Below, piece after piece: positions 35,405 to 46,574 of a DNA stretch of 64,000 bases. Source of the stretch: Silene conica (Eukaryota > Streptophyta > Magnoliopsida > Caryophyllales > Caryophyllaceae). How positions within the stretch are numbered: position 1 is the first letter of the stretch; each line of letters opens with the position of its first letter. Position numbers and translations under genes: made by a program. Below the pieces are notes generated by a model. That model was not told the origin of the DNA. It did no database searches and was given only the letters and a program-made list of their open reading frames with translations. The stretch is taken from NCBI GenBank assembly GCA_029255685.2, contig CM055311.2:19242952-19306951 (forward strand), given 5' to 3'.

Positions 35405-36372
35405 AATAATAATAATAATAATAATAATGTGGGCTAAACTTAATAAAGTTGGGTTGAGCTGAACTGAGCTGAATTGCATTATGAATTGAACGAAACTTAG
35501 TTGAACTGAATGGAGCTGAGCTGAACTGAAACGAGCTGACAATAATGCCTTACACGTGATGATATATTTGTTCAGCATTGAGATCAGTTGCGTCAAAAGC
35601 AATAACTTTGGACTTTAAAGACTAATCATGTCAGCTGACCAAGATGGTTACATCTTACAATTAAAGGAGGTAATTAGGTGATTTGAGTTAACATGTAATG
35701 TTCTACATTGGTATGGACGGATTTGCTTTGTTAAAACACCACCTTATAAGGCCTTAATAGCATTCCGTCTACTATTCACGTCTGTCGCTACATATTGTGG
35801 CTCGCTTGCAAATATATGTCATAAATTCAGCTAATTTGTAAGGAGTTATTAGGTAACACCTTCAAATATTACATACGAGCTAATTTCTAACCCTATGAAA
35901 AATTTCAACTGAGCCAAAGTACTGCTATATACGTAGTACTTTTTTTAGCCCTTCCATTATTTTCCATTAATGGTAAAACGTATGCCTCTTTAATGTTATA
36001 GATAACGTTCATAATTATCGACGGTGAGATAGTCAAGGAGAGCCAATAGACAACAATACGAAATACATGAACCGATACTAATTTCAATAGACGAGTGACA
36101 CTAACTTGGGATACGGTGCGCGAAGCTAGTACATTTAAATATACTCGCAACTTATAAATTTACCATTGCAAAAAAATTATTGTCAATTTAATTACTATAT
36201 ACTCCGTATATCATTCAGTTTGGATTTTATGTATTACAATATTATTGTCCGTCATAAGCTACACAATACTTCATTTATTAAGTACTGTATTCTGTAATAC
36301 AATACAAAGAAAAAAAAATTAGATCGTGTTCAGTGCAGTAGTGAATCTTGGATGTATAAAATGGAGTGGTTA
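35405..36372. other. Right half of the split GAACT repeat element, then AT-rich DNA
   Basis: (AAT)n at 35405-35430, then GAGCTGAACTGA-type pentamers to about 35540, continuing the element interrupted by the LINE. From 35560 to 36372 nothing was recognised; short frames on the minus strand show no domains. Confidence 0.45.
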
Positions 36373-36770
36373 CACTACTAAAAAAACTATTGTTGCGACA
36401 GAAATTTGCAAAGAAATTGTTTTTTGCAATGAAATTTGCAACAAAATTGTTTCTTGCAATGAAATTTGTGACGGGGGTAATTTTACAATCTCGCGAACAA
36501 AAAGTCAAATGGCGGGATTTCCGTCGTAAAGAAGGACAATTGCGATGGAATATCCGTTGCATCTAAAATTGGCAGAAATTTTTTTGGACCACCTGGTTAA
36601 AAGTCAGTCAACCTTTGCGACAGATTTTTAGTCGCAAAAATTGACCCTGGTCAAGGTCAAGTTCCGTCAACGCTTGCAACGAGAAATCCGTCGCACTTAT
36701 TGATTGTCTTGACCCAAAACGGTGGTCAAGGTCAATCAATGTTAGCAACAAATTTCCCGTCAAAATATAA
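36373..36770 (+). mobile_element. CACTA transposon terminus with TTGCGACGG subterminal repeats
   Basis: It begins CACTACTAAAAAAACTATTG and is followed by many variants of TTGCAACGAAATTTGC and TTGCGAC in both orientations to about 36760, the usual subterminal binding-site arrays of En/Spm elements. No matching right end or transposase follows, so this is a broken end. Confidence 0.55.
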
Positions 36771-37437
36771 TCACTTAATTAATCTAGTTATGAAGGCTTG
36801 ATTCCGAGTTGCTATGATGGTGATGAGAGAATGTTTCTACCATTAAGTCACTAAACTTTAATACAATATTAGCATATAGATAAATACTCCGTATGTATAA
36901 CTTTGTTTCCTGATTAATGGGATCCCCTATAGATCCGCCCCTGATTCAGTGATGTTTATTGTGAAAACATTTGAAGGTTGAAACCTACAATATCAGTATA
37001 AAAGTTCAGTAATAATATATCATGGACAAACGTGAGAAATACCTTTCTTTTTTATTAAAATTTGGTTTATTTTAATCCAGCTCAAATTAAATAATTTTTA
37101 TTTCATATACCAAGTTAATTTATACTACCTCCGTTTTCCTATGATGTTCTCCTTTCCATTTTGGTCTAATAACATTGATGTTTCCTCTTTTCTCTTTTGG
37201 ACAACTTTGTGTGGTCCAAAATCAATTTCATGTGGGGTTATGTGTATTGTGTGGTCCAAATTAATTCTCTTATTTCTTGTGTTAAAATCAAAAGAGAACA
37301 ACACAAGAATTCGAAAAGAGTAGTATTTAATTCAAAGAATATGATCAACTACATGAGTCACTAAATCGACCTAAAAGAACAGAGGAAATTATATATAAAT
37401 GAAGGTTTATCACTAGAAATGATGAAGTAATTAAGAA
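36771..37437. other. AT-rich DNA with a degenerate Stowaway-like MITE
   Basis: About 37125-37390 starts TACTACCTCCGTTTTCC after TA and ends near AACAGAGGAAATTA, a weak inverse. Otherwise nothing is recognised. Confidence 0.4.
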
Positions 37438-37630
37438 CCCAAATTCTTATAGAAGACGGACGTATTCGTGCTAAGTTGAAAACGAATTTAATAATATCCA
37501 ATTTGTTAGATAAGACAAAAGCATAATGTTACTCTCTAGACAATTACTTTTGTCTAATCTACCAATTTGTATATTACTTGATCCATCTTTAACTTATAAC
37601 GGATATATCCGTCTTCAACGAGACCTATTG
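37438..37630. mobile_element. Mutator-like MITE (family M), copy 5
   Basis: CCCAAATTCTTATAGAAGAC at the left and CGTCTTCAACGAGACCTATTG at the right, 193 bp. Flanking 9-mers AATTAAGAA (37429-37437) and AATAAAGAA (37631-37639) differ at one base. Confidence 0.65.
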
Positions 37631-37639
37631 AATAAAGAA

Positions 37640-38377
37640 ATTGAGGAGTGGTTGGCGTTAAAATGAGCGGCATTAGTGAGGTGAATAACATGGGAGGCAG
37701 CCTAGATTTTGGCGCCATTTTTTGGTTCATCTCCTTTACTCTACTTTATTACTGTTGTTTAAGTGTGTACTCACTAGACTACTAGTACATGTTTATAGTA
37801 ATTAAATCCCAAGTTTTAACTCTCAAACTCATTTTTAACATTTTCCTACTCTATAGTTTATTCAATTTCAATTTGTTGCGCCATCTTTTCTGCTCCTCTG
37901 TTCTTCTACCAATTTCTAATTTTACTCTCTACATTTCTCACTCTGTTGGCATCACTAAATTCATAATTGTTCTGTTTTATGTTTTAACACAAGTTTTCTG
38001 ATGCGATATGCTAGCTTAGAAGGCCAATATTGTTAGCTTAGGACGGAGTGTCGATCGGATGGTGCATCAAGCCTACCAAAGATATATTGGTATCTAAAGA
38101 GTTACCTTCAAAGAGGGACGATTATAGAGGATAAGCAAAATGACCGGAATGGAGTCATTTTAAAAATAAAATATGTCATACACGGTATAAGATAAAAGTG
38201 AGGTACAAAATAGGCAGTAAATTTATTGAAACAAGGAAGCAAATGAAGCATGATTGGATGGTAAATATAAAAATCATAGGAAATAGTGGTTTTGAAACAG
38301 CCAATGCATTAGAAGAGAAACGAGTATCTGGATTGGCAAGGACAGAAAATAAAACGGGTTGTAGCTGTTTGTCCTGA
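37640..38377. other. AT-rich intergenic DNA
   Basis: Short open frames (37789-38001 plus; 38176-38385 minus) show no domain or start context that would support a gene. Confidence 0.4.
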
Positions 38378-38386
38378 ATTAACATT

Positions 38387-38572
38387 CGCCAATTCTTATT
38401 TGTGGCCGCAATATATATTCGTTAGGGTTAAATAAAACTCATTTGAAAATATAAAAACAAAGTATTTGTAACTTTTTATGCACTTTTTAATTTTGTATTA
38501 TTTAAATAAATAAATGTACTTGACCCGTTGAAAATTTGTGACAGATATACTTGTTACAAGAGAGACCTATTG
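38387..38572. mobile_element. Mutator-like MITE (family M), copy 6
   Basis: CGCCAATTCTTATTTGTGGC at the left and GTTACAAGAGAGACCTATTG at the right, 186 bp, with an exact 9 bp TSD ATTAACATT (38378-38386 and 38573-38581). Confidence 0.82.
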
Positions 38573-38837
38573 ATTAACATTACATTCTATACAGACAGAC
38601 ATTGATAATCACCAAACAAGTGCCATTGCAAACCACAAAACTTTACTATTTTATTTATTTATTCACTACTAACAATAAAGTGATCACTGAAATATTAACC
38701 ATCCAGAATTTCCATTGTAAATACATGAATACGAAAAGATAAACACAAATAAATGAAAATGATCTGAAATATATCATATAATATGGATGTATAGAGAGGA
38801 TTTTTATTTATAATATTATTCTTACACACCAATTCTC

Positions 38838-38993
38838 ATTTGTTGCAACGGGTCAAGTAAAACCATGTTTGGGAGATAAGACAAAAGTAAAATACCTAGA
38901 TAATTGCAAACTGTTTTGTTTTATCTACCAACATAAGTAATATTTGACCCGTCGCAAGCTCGTGTCGACTATGCCCGTCACAAGGGAGACTTG
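38838..38993. mobile_element. Mutator-like MITE (family M), copy 7
   Basis: CACCAATTCTCATTTGTTGC at the left and CCCGTCACAAGGGAGACTTG at the right; internal GACCCGTCGCAAGCTCG as in the relatives. No TSD was found, so the copy is older or its edges have decayed. Confidence 0.6.
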
Positions 38994-39082
38994 CTAATTT
39001 TTGAATTCTTTGTTCGGGCTTTTTAATGACTTTCTTTTGAGTTTACTCTTTATGCTTTTTCTACGATTGATTCCTAGTTGTT

Positions 39083-39835
39083 TGAAAATGGATTTTTTGT
39101 CCAATACAACCATTTCAAAAACTTTTTTTAAATTGTCTAAAAAAAAAACTTGTCAAACACAATCTTTAATATTTTTTTTGTTAAACACGACATTTTGACG
39201 GGGTTTGACCACTTGCAATTAGGTGATTTTCAGTCAATATTTGAGATAACAAACAAGGTCCGTTTGAGCCTTTGAGGTGTTCTTGGACTCGTTGGAAAGG
39301 TGGGAGTACTAGCTTTCTAGGGCTTCTCAACACCGTGGACAAAGATTACCTTATGTTGGGTCGATTGGTGTGTAAAGTAAGGCTCGTTAGAGAAGGTTGT
39401 TGTAAATTGGGGTTTACAACGAGTGGTCGGGGGTTTTTCGTGGGCCTTTTATTAGGGTTACGATGTTTTGTTTTGTCTGAAATTTGAGATGTAGGTAGAG
39501 GGGGTGCAAGGCGTAGTTATGTTTTCATGTGGTGGTTGTTGGTTGTAACTGGTGGTTTGAGAAAAGTGAATTGAAGGGAAAAAACAAAAGGTTGACAGAA
39601 TTCTACCAAAATGTCAATGTGAGATAACAAACAAGGTCAGTATGTCATGCTTTCACCTGTGAAACACCTAAGTGATCGGAAATACTTTAAATTGACAGAA
39701 TTCGACCAAAATGAAATGCCGTGTTCGTCAATTTCTTATTTATTAAAGGTTGTGTTTGACAAACTTTTTTTGAAAGGTGGTGTTTGGGATAAAGTTTGTT
39801 AAAAGGTTGTGTTTGCCAAAAAAAACCTTTAAAAG
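39083..39835. mobile_element. Long-TIR element (about 120 bp inverted ends)
   Basis: The left arm (39083-39205) contains AACTTGTCAAACACAATCTT; the right arm (39705-39835) contains its inverse TATTAAAGGTTGTGTTTGAC, and further matching stretches extend both ways. The centre (39250-39620) is GC-richer with no transposase. Flanking TTTGAAAAT and TTTAAAAGT are only a weak 9 bp match; a Mutator or foldback origin is possible. Confidence 0.55.
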
Positions 39836-39948
39836 TCATAAATTTTCTTTATCTTTCTCATCCACAAGGATGTTATATGTTGACTTCCATCAATCTAGTT
39901 TTTTTAACCTTTTTTTAAAAAAGAAAGGAGATAATCCAAATTGAGAAT

Positions 39949-40136
39949 CACAAATTCTCATTGACGACGGATATTATCCGTTAAAAGTTGGAGAGTACCT
40001 CTTTCACATAATGTAAGTTGCACTATCCGTAAGATGCTCCATTTTTCTCACTTGTATTCCACTTGCTTTATTGTGAGAGTAAAATATCCGTTTTCACCTT
40101 GTGACAGATAATATCCGTCACAAGTAAGACTCTATG
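39949..40136. mobile_element. Mutator-like MITE (family M), copy 8
   Basis: CACAAATTCTCATTGACGAC at the left and TCCGTCACAAGTAAGACTCT at the right, 188 bp, with an exact 9 bp TSD ATTGAGAAT (39940-39948 and 40137-40145). Confidence 0.82.
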
Positions 40137-40220
40137 ATTGAGAATAAAGAGACTTGTATATTTGTATCATTGTATGTACTGTATTATTCTATTTGTCAGT
40201 ATCATTTGTTTACGGTTATA

Positions 40221-40260
40221 CTAGTGTAACACCCGTTAACATCACGGGGTTGTGTGCACT
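40221..40260 (-). mobile_element. Helitron 3' terminus
   Basis: On the minus strand: CCCCGTGATGTTAACGGG, which folds into a hairpin, then TGTTACACTAG followed by T. Hairpin plus CTAG before a T is the Helitron 3' end rule. The body would run rightward from here; its 5' end was not located. Confidence 0.5.
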
Positions 40261-40363
40261 TATTTCTAAAGATGGCTATACATTTTACTTATTATATAAT
40301 CAATTCTATTTATTCGAACATGTGTACTTTTTAAAAATAAAAAAGAAATAATATAATATCATT

Positions 40364-40389
40364 ATATATATATATATATATATATGTAT

Positions 40390-40421
<32 letters not shown>

Positions 40422-40426
40422 ATATG

Positions 40427-40481
<55 letters not shown>

Positions 40482-40482
40482 G

Positions 40483-40534
<52 letters not shown>

Positions 40535-40536
40535 CG
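40364..40536. repeat. (AT)n microsatellite with ATAC interruptions
   Basis: Near-pure TATATA with repeated ACATATATG interruptions. Open frames through it in several directions (Tyr/Ile runs) are artefacts of the repeat. Confidence 0.9.
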
Positions 40537-41196
40537 GAAAATATAACATTCACATTTGAGAACTTTAAGTTATGTAAGTTAATAAACTAACACATGATAA
40601 TGTTAATAAGAGTAACAATTGTAAGACAGAATTACAATGAAACAATTAAGACATAGTTAAAAGAAAATTATAACATACAAATTTAAGTAATTTAAGTTAT
40701 ATAAATTATAAAAAAAAATCAAAATTTAGATAATTAAGTTCTATATATTACAGAAAAGGAAAATAATATAAAAATCGATTCTAACAAATATTTTCATAAT
40801 GAATACTCCGTATTTAAATAAGAAGATTTATGGCAACCGAGAAGATTATGGGAAATTGACAGCCGAGAAGATTATGTAGAATAAAAAGATTTGAAAATTG
40901 GGTCTTAAAGGGGTTTATGGCAACCGAGAAGATTATGGAGAATTAAAAGATTTATTATCACACCAATCCGCCGTGAAAATTGGGTTTAGAAGGCAATAGG
41001 TTGTCAGATTTAGAAGGAAATAATCCTTTCACCTTTTTTTGGTTTAGAAGGCAATATAATTAATATAACCGTGTAAAAGGATTATTAATTATTAATTAAA
41101 TACCACCAATGTTCCCTGATTAACAGAGAAATAATAATTTGACATAATATGTTTGCATATCTATGTATAATATTAAAAGGCATGTTGAATGTCTTA
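40537..41196. other. AT-rich DNA with a local tandem repeat
   Basis: TATGGCAACCGAGAAGATTATG occurs near 40830 and 40917, with a shorter match between (40861), so a ~90 bp unit is partly duplicated. At 41160 the sequence CTATGTATAATATTAAAAGG duplicates the start of the Helitron at 41197. Confidence 0.45.
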
Positions 41197-44090
41197 TCTA
41201 TATATAATATTAAAAGGCATGTTGAGTGTCTTATTGTCAAGTATTTCAATTTTCTAGCATGTTATGATGCCACCTCACCTCACAACTAATTACTAAACTA
41301 CCCTTCTACATATATACATAGACTTTACTAAAATTTAGAATAATAAATGTTATTATATCATCATTATTCTTAAATTAATTGTGCATAATAAATATTTCAT
41401 TAGTTAATGATCTAATTTTTACAAATTCTAATCCAAGTTTCATATTTTTTAACTAAAATTGACATTTTAGTTGATTGTTTTTGTAATAGAGCATGTTAAT
41501 AAATCAATTAAGGTCCTAAAAGGTAACACAAATAGGAAAAATATTATCACATGTCAACTCTATATAAGAAATCTATCTATCTATACAATATTATATATAT
41601 ATAAAAAAGAAAAGCATGTTAAGCGATACTACATGCCACATTGCACCTTTTCGACATATGATAATAATTCCACAGTTTTTCTTTTGTAAATTAAAATGTT
41701 CATCCTTATCGCAAACTAGTGCTTTAAATGAATGGATTTCAATGCGGACAATCTTTCAACCTTCCGGATCTTATGTTAGTCCAATAATTTCTTTTAGTTC
41801 ATTTTTCTTTCCACCCCCTTAATAACTTAAAATTTTTGAACTATTATTGTAAATAGAGTATTACTTAATTACGGGTATTTATTATTAGTAATATTTAAAC
41901 TCTTTCCATGGATTTGAGATTAATGTCATCATGTAAAAGGAATAAAGAGTAGTTTTGTTGCATGTACGAATTCGTATTGACTAGGAAGTCGTAAAACACA
42001 TGATTTTAGAATTCATGTGAATTAGAAAATATTGGTTGGTTGTTTGTCAGGTAGGAAGTGCGATTCATGTGAATTAGAAAATATTGGTTGGTTGATTGTC
42101 AGGTAGGAAGTGTGGGGAATAAAGCATGTATTCGCCCCAAACTTGCAGGATTATAATGAAACATACAATTGTGATTATAGTCATAAGTTAATTAAAAGCA
42201 TGAAAAAGAAATCAACCTTTGGTCCTTTGTGCTTATGGCCTAAGAACAGGAATTAAAGTAAATTCCCTCCTATAACTTGCACCCAAGACTTGATTGAGAT
42301 GATGCCGCGTGTGCTAGAAAATACTCTCCAATTGCCTTGCAATATGGGGAGAGCCTTTTGAGGTTTTAGACGTGAGATCTGAGTTTTGGGAAAAAGATGT
42401 TCTCAAAACCCTAATTATTCTTGAGATCTGTTTTTTAATCAGTAAAACAATCAGTAGTATCACAAAAGGAGAAGTTCTCTCCTTTTGTAATACTTGGCCG
42501 GCCGAGATTGGTCTTGGGTAGGAGTGGGCTTTCCACTCTTACCTTATTCCAATGCATGATTCGACCCATTTTGCTAAAATATAATTTGCGGGTATTTATT
42601 ATAAATCGCACACATGTTATCAGATATTAATACAGTCGATATATTAATAATGTGCTGATAAAATACGATATTGTATAATTGGCCAAATTAATATAACTGT
42701 TTATATTAATACGCAAATTCAATATTTAATTAAATATAACTGTTTGTATTTAATTTTACGAATTAATCATGTAATCCGCATTAGCTAAAATTATTTAATC
42801 CGTATTAAATAATAATCTCAACATCTCATTGACTAATTTAATAGTCAATACCTCTGACTAACTGTTTAGTCATATCCGGCATAAATGTGACTGTATTTTC
42901 ATACCTTCACATCTCTCAAACGTGTCCTATAGGTGTGACGTATAGGGACCAGTTGATCACCGCCATCCGTATGACAATAACGTCAAACTTATCTAGCAAG
43001 CCAACCGTTATTGATAAACGTGGATCAACTGATAATAATACAAAAGTATGCCCTTGTGATCCTTTAAGAGATTTAGTAAGTCATTGTACTAACTGTCAAG
43101 GACACCAGCCCCAACAGGAAGTGCAATTCATGTACGCATTACCACTTACCTATGGGGCCTAGGTAAGTCACTTCCTCCATTATGGAGGTATTGCAATTCA
43201 TGAAAACTTCAAATTTATGTAAATTGGGGTAACCAAACAAAAGGTCAATTTTGCAATTCACGTGAAGTTAAATTCGTAGGTTTTTTAGTGGGTAACCAAA
43301 CGACCCCTAAGTATGACTAAACATTGTGAAAAAATTTATCGATTGAGTATTACCAAATGCTCAAAATTGTTGTCGTTTTTTTCCCCGTTTAATTTATGAC
43401 TTTGTTGACCTATATTTTCATTCGTTTTCTAACATATATTATTTTTATTTGCAGGGTTCATTCGTGTACAATTTATAAAGTATTCGTAGCACATGGCAAC
43501 ATCATAAAATTGATGAGAGATAGTCATAACACTAGCTAAGTATCCGTCTTTCTTGATACTTTTGATATATTTTTGTTATAATATGAATATTTCATTATTG
43601 AGCTTTTGATTTTCTCCAAAGTTCATTTGGTAGTTGTTGTACAGAATAATATTTTTTTTCCTTTCCATGAGGTAGCAATAAGGAAAAAATATAGCGAAAT
43701 ATGGAATACAACTTGCAAATAAATGAAAAACTCTATATGAAACATGCAGGAGCAGGCTAGTAGATGAGCTTGAAAGAGAAACAATTGTGCGAAGAAACGA
43801 GTCCAAATCATTAAGTGTCCCTCTTATATTACGTAGCTCATTTTGTAGTGTAGTATTCTCTAAAGGGTGACCTACAAATTAGAGATAACAACTTTTATAT
43901 TTTTTCCATTTTTGAAAAACCTCATATGTCCCTTTGATATTACAATATCGCCCGCTTTCGTCTTTTGGTGTTCATGTGTTTTTGTCACCGAGACCAAAAA
44001 GCATCATTTCTCCTATCTCGCCAGACATTACTTTTAATAAAAAAAAATGATGTCCGACAAGCCCGTGATTTTCACGGGGGACAGAACTAG
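41197..44090 (+). mobile_element. Helitron, non-coding, interrupted by a solo copia LTR
   Basis: The 5' end TCTATATATAATATTAAAAG is preceded by A (41196); the 3' end is a hairpin CCCGTGATTTTCACGGG (44062-44078) followed by GGACAGAACTAG and then T (44091). This satisfies the A/TC...CTAG/T rule. A second 5'-like end 37 bp earlier (41160) is a duplicated terminus. Without the 1 kb LTR the element is about 1.9 kb and shows no Rep/helicase, so it is non-autonomous. The pairing of these ends is inferred. Confidence 0.55.
42111..43116 (-). repeat. Solo copia LTR with TSD GGAAG
   Basis: A 1006 bp LTR, TGTGGGGAATAAAGCATG to GCCCCAACA, same family as copia-1 and copia-2. GGAAG flanks both ends (42106-42110 and 43117-43121), so this is a true insertion later reduced by LTR-LTR recombination. 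It landed in the second unit of a 47 bp tandem repeat (about 42012-42110). It is nearly identical to the LTR at 58950-59955 and shares variants with it (for example GTTTTAGACGTGAG) that the LTR at 49393 lacks. Confidence 0.92.
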
Positions 44091-44177
44091 TTAATTAATT
44101 ATAGAGATGTTTCCATCAAATTAGGAAGTTTCATAGGTTTTAATTTGGTCAAAATGTCAAAAGATTTTAATTATTAA

Positions 44178-44525
44178 CTAGTTTTTATACCCGCGCAATG
44201 CACGAGCGAGCTAGAGTTGAATTTTTGTGTATGTATTATCAATTATTTTTGTTTATAACTAATATAGATTTTTTTTATATATTACAGAATAATGAGTGTT
44301 AATCTCACCTCACTATGACGACTTTGTAGGTATTATAACCAAAATTTAGTACGTGGTTCTTTTTGCTATAACAAATAATTTTTACATAAACAATGTATGA
44401 ATTTAAAGCGAAAAATAAACAATGTATGAATTTAGAGCGAAAAATAAAATTAGTATAAAAAATGTTTGATATGCACAATTAATCAATTATATTATTAGTG
44501 TCAAAATTCAAGTTTTATATATAGA
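44178..44525 (-). mobile_element. Short Helitron, minus strand
   Basis: On the minus strand: A then TCTATATATAAAACTTGAAT at 44525, running to a hairpin CGTGCATTGCGCGGG and ATAAAAACTAG then T at 44178. Both ends obey the Helitron rule; 348 bp, non-coding. The copy in the duplicate is at 61017-61364. Confidence 0.6.
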
Positions 44526-44636
44526 TCCGCTTGTAATTCATACCACGATCATTGAAAATGATTTTGCTTTCAACATGTTAACTGAAAACAAAATTAACAT
44601 AAAACAAATTAATAGACTCTATTTTTAAAAATAGTA

Positions 44637-44895
44637 CTCCTTCCATTTTTTCCAAATAATACATTTCTATTTTTGTACACTATTAACAGGTCAATCTTCA
44701 ATTTCAGTTTTCTCTCAATACGTAAGAAAAAATATATTCATGTGGGGTCTTGTTTAATTCGCTTTTACGAGTACATTGAAAATATATAACTTTTATAATT
44801 TTTACAAATACGCAGCTAAAGATATTAAACACGTAAAACGTGCGTTGGCAAATGTGAAAAGCAAATGTATTATTTGGAAAAAAAAATGGAGGGAG
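44637..44895. mobile_element. Stowaway MITE
   Basis: TIRs CTCCTTCCATTTTTTCC and GGAAAAAAAAATGGAGGGAG with TA on both sides (44635-44636, 44896-44897). 259 bp, Tc1/mariner-derived. Duplicate copy at 61476-61734. Confidence 0.8.
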
Positions 44896-44991
44896 TATGT
44901 ATTATTTTAAAAATACAAATTCACGCACAAAAAAGAGGTTGAATAAAAACTTTTATATACCAATACGATATTTCATTTTGTTCAAAATTAG

Positions 44992-45295
44992 AGGATTATA
45001 CAACCAGAACATCTGGTAGAATAGATTCCGAGCTTTATAACAAAAAATTTGAGTTTATGTATATATTTTACGAGATTTATTGAAAAGAATCTGAACGTCT
45101 TTATAAAAAAATTGAAACTCAAAAAATTATATTGAAACTCAAAAAAATACATATAAAATCCAAAGATTTTAATTTGAACACTAAAAAATTATAGTGTCAG
45201 AAAAAATTGTTAAAAGCTCGAAAAAAATTATATATAGGCTCAATTAGATTTGTATTAGATGTACGATACTCGTATACATCTGGTTGTATAATCCT
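44992..45295. mobile_element. MITE with TIR AGGATTATACAACCAGA
   Basis: Ends AGGATTATACAACCAGAACA and TCTGGTTGTATAATCCT are inverted repeats around 304 bp of AT-rich sequence. The superfamily is unclear as no TSD is convincing. Duplicate copy at 61831-62134. Confidence 0.65.
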
Positions 45296-45560
45296 ATTAA
45301 AACTCAAAAAAATACATTAATAGTTCACCTGCCACATAATTTATGTTTAAGTCAATTCCCTTTCTAAATCAGTTTTTTCTAAAATATATATATAGTAATA
45401 AATTAACAAAGATGGAATTTTCAGCGAAATCAAAAGAATAGGGGTATTAGAAATGAAAAGTAGAAACCACTTTTGTATGTGAATATTGTACCATTTTGAC
45501 ACTATTTATCACTAGTACAAAAAACACATACGGCTACGGTTAAAAATGGCATAAGGCTAC

Positions 45561-46139
45561 TGTAACACCCCAAGAGTATGAGAGAAAAGTTGTCCCACAT
45601 CGGTAGAATGTGAGGCTTGTGATATGTTTATAATAGCTTCCACCCACCACTTAGTAACAAGGCCTTGTGCTTTTGGGCTTCAGTGAGGACAATTAACGGG
45701 CCCAAAAGTGCACACTCATCTTATTGGGTATGTGTTACGACGGTGGTGGGTCGGGTTGTTACAAATGGTATCAGAGCGACCCTGCGACCGTGTGGTGAGC
45801 CTGTGGTCGGGAGTACCCGGGTCACACACCTAGCGGGGAGGATCCGGGTCACACACCTAGCGGGGAGGATTCTGGCCCTGGTTGTGGTCAAGTTTGAGGC
45901 ACAACGAGGACGTTGTGTTCTTTAAGTGGGGGAGTTTGTAACACCCCAAGAGTATGAGAGAAAAGTTGTCCCACATCGGTAGAATGTGAGGCTTGTGATA
46001 TGTTTATAATAGCTTCCACCCACCACTTAGTAACAAGGCCTTGTGCTTTTGGGCTTCAGTGAGGACAATTAACGGGCCCAAAAGTGCACACTCATCTTAT
46101 TGGGTATGTGTTACGACGGTGGTGGGTCGGGTTGTTACA
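45561..46139 (+). mobile_element. TRIM element with TSD GCTAC
   Basis: Two 203 bp LTRs (45561-45763 and 45937-46139; TGTAACACCCCAAGAG to GGGTTGTTACA) flank a 173 bp interior. The PBS TGGTATCAGAGC is at 45766-45777 and the PPT AAGTGGGGGAGTT at 45924-45936. TSD GCTAC at 45556-45560 and 46140-46144. The interior contains a 28 bp GGGTCACACACCTAGCGGGG unit twice and no coding capacity. The LTRs are identical or nearly so, so insertion is recent. It is whole as a TRIM. The LTR lacks 5S-like promoter boxes, so it is not a Cassandra type. Confidence 0.9.
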
Positions 46140-46574
46140 GCTACGGTTGTCCAACCGTAGCAAATCAAGGGGTAGCCTTAAGTAAGGGACATATGGCTAC
46201 GGTTGTACAACCGTAGCCTAAAATATTAAAGGCTACGGTTGTCATGGAGAATCGTAGCCAAAAGTCATGAAAAGGCTACGGTTCTTATGGAACACAGTAG
46301 CCAAAAGTCATGAAAAGGCTACGGTTGTCATGGAGAACCGTAGCCAAAAGTCATGAAAAGGCTACGGTTAATACGAACAACCATAGCCAATTCTCAATCA
46401 AAAAATTAAAAACAAAAATATTTATGCAAATATAGTTTGGTGGCTCAGCAATTATTATCCAATGATTATAATTTCAATATAAAAAAGTTAATACATTAGT
46501 CCCCAAATACACACTTTTTAAATACTTCCTAACAAAAACACAGAATGAAAATCATACTCTATAAAATAATTAAA

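Noticed and set aside
40331-40590. Frames rich in Tyr/Ile/Thr across the (AT)n tract
   Set aside because: Simple-repeat translations open on both strands at once.
43576-43811. Minus-strand frames of 62 and 76 residues, repeated at 60415-60650
   Set aside because: Repeated only because of the duplicated flank; no domain and in Helitron sequence.
45665-45925. 86-residue protein (repeated at 62504-62764)
   Set aside because: It spans the TRIM LTR, PBS and interior; the element is non-coding and the repeat is due to segment duplication.
45561-46139. Cassandra-type TRIM with 5S promoter
   Set aside because: No 5S internal control boxes are visible in the LTR.
46140-46390. CRISPR or microRNA-precursor array from the hairpin repeats GGCTACGGTT...AACCGTAGCC
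   Set aside because: They sit at a CACTA terminus and fit its subterminal transposase-binding repeats.
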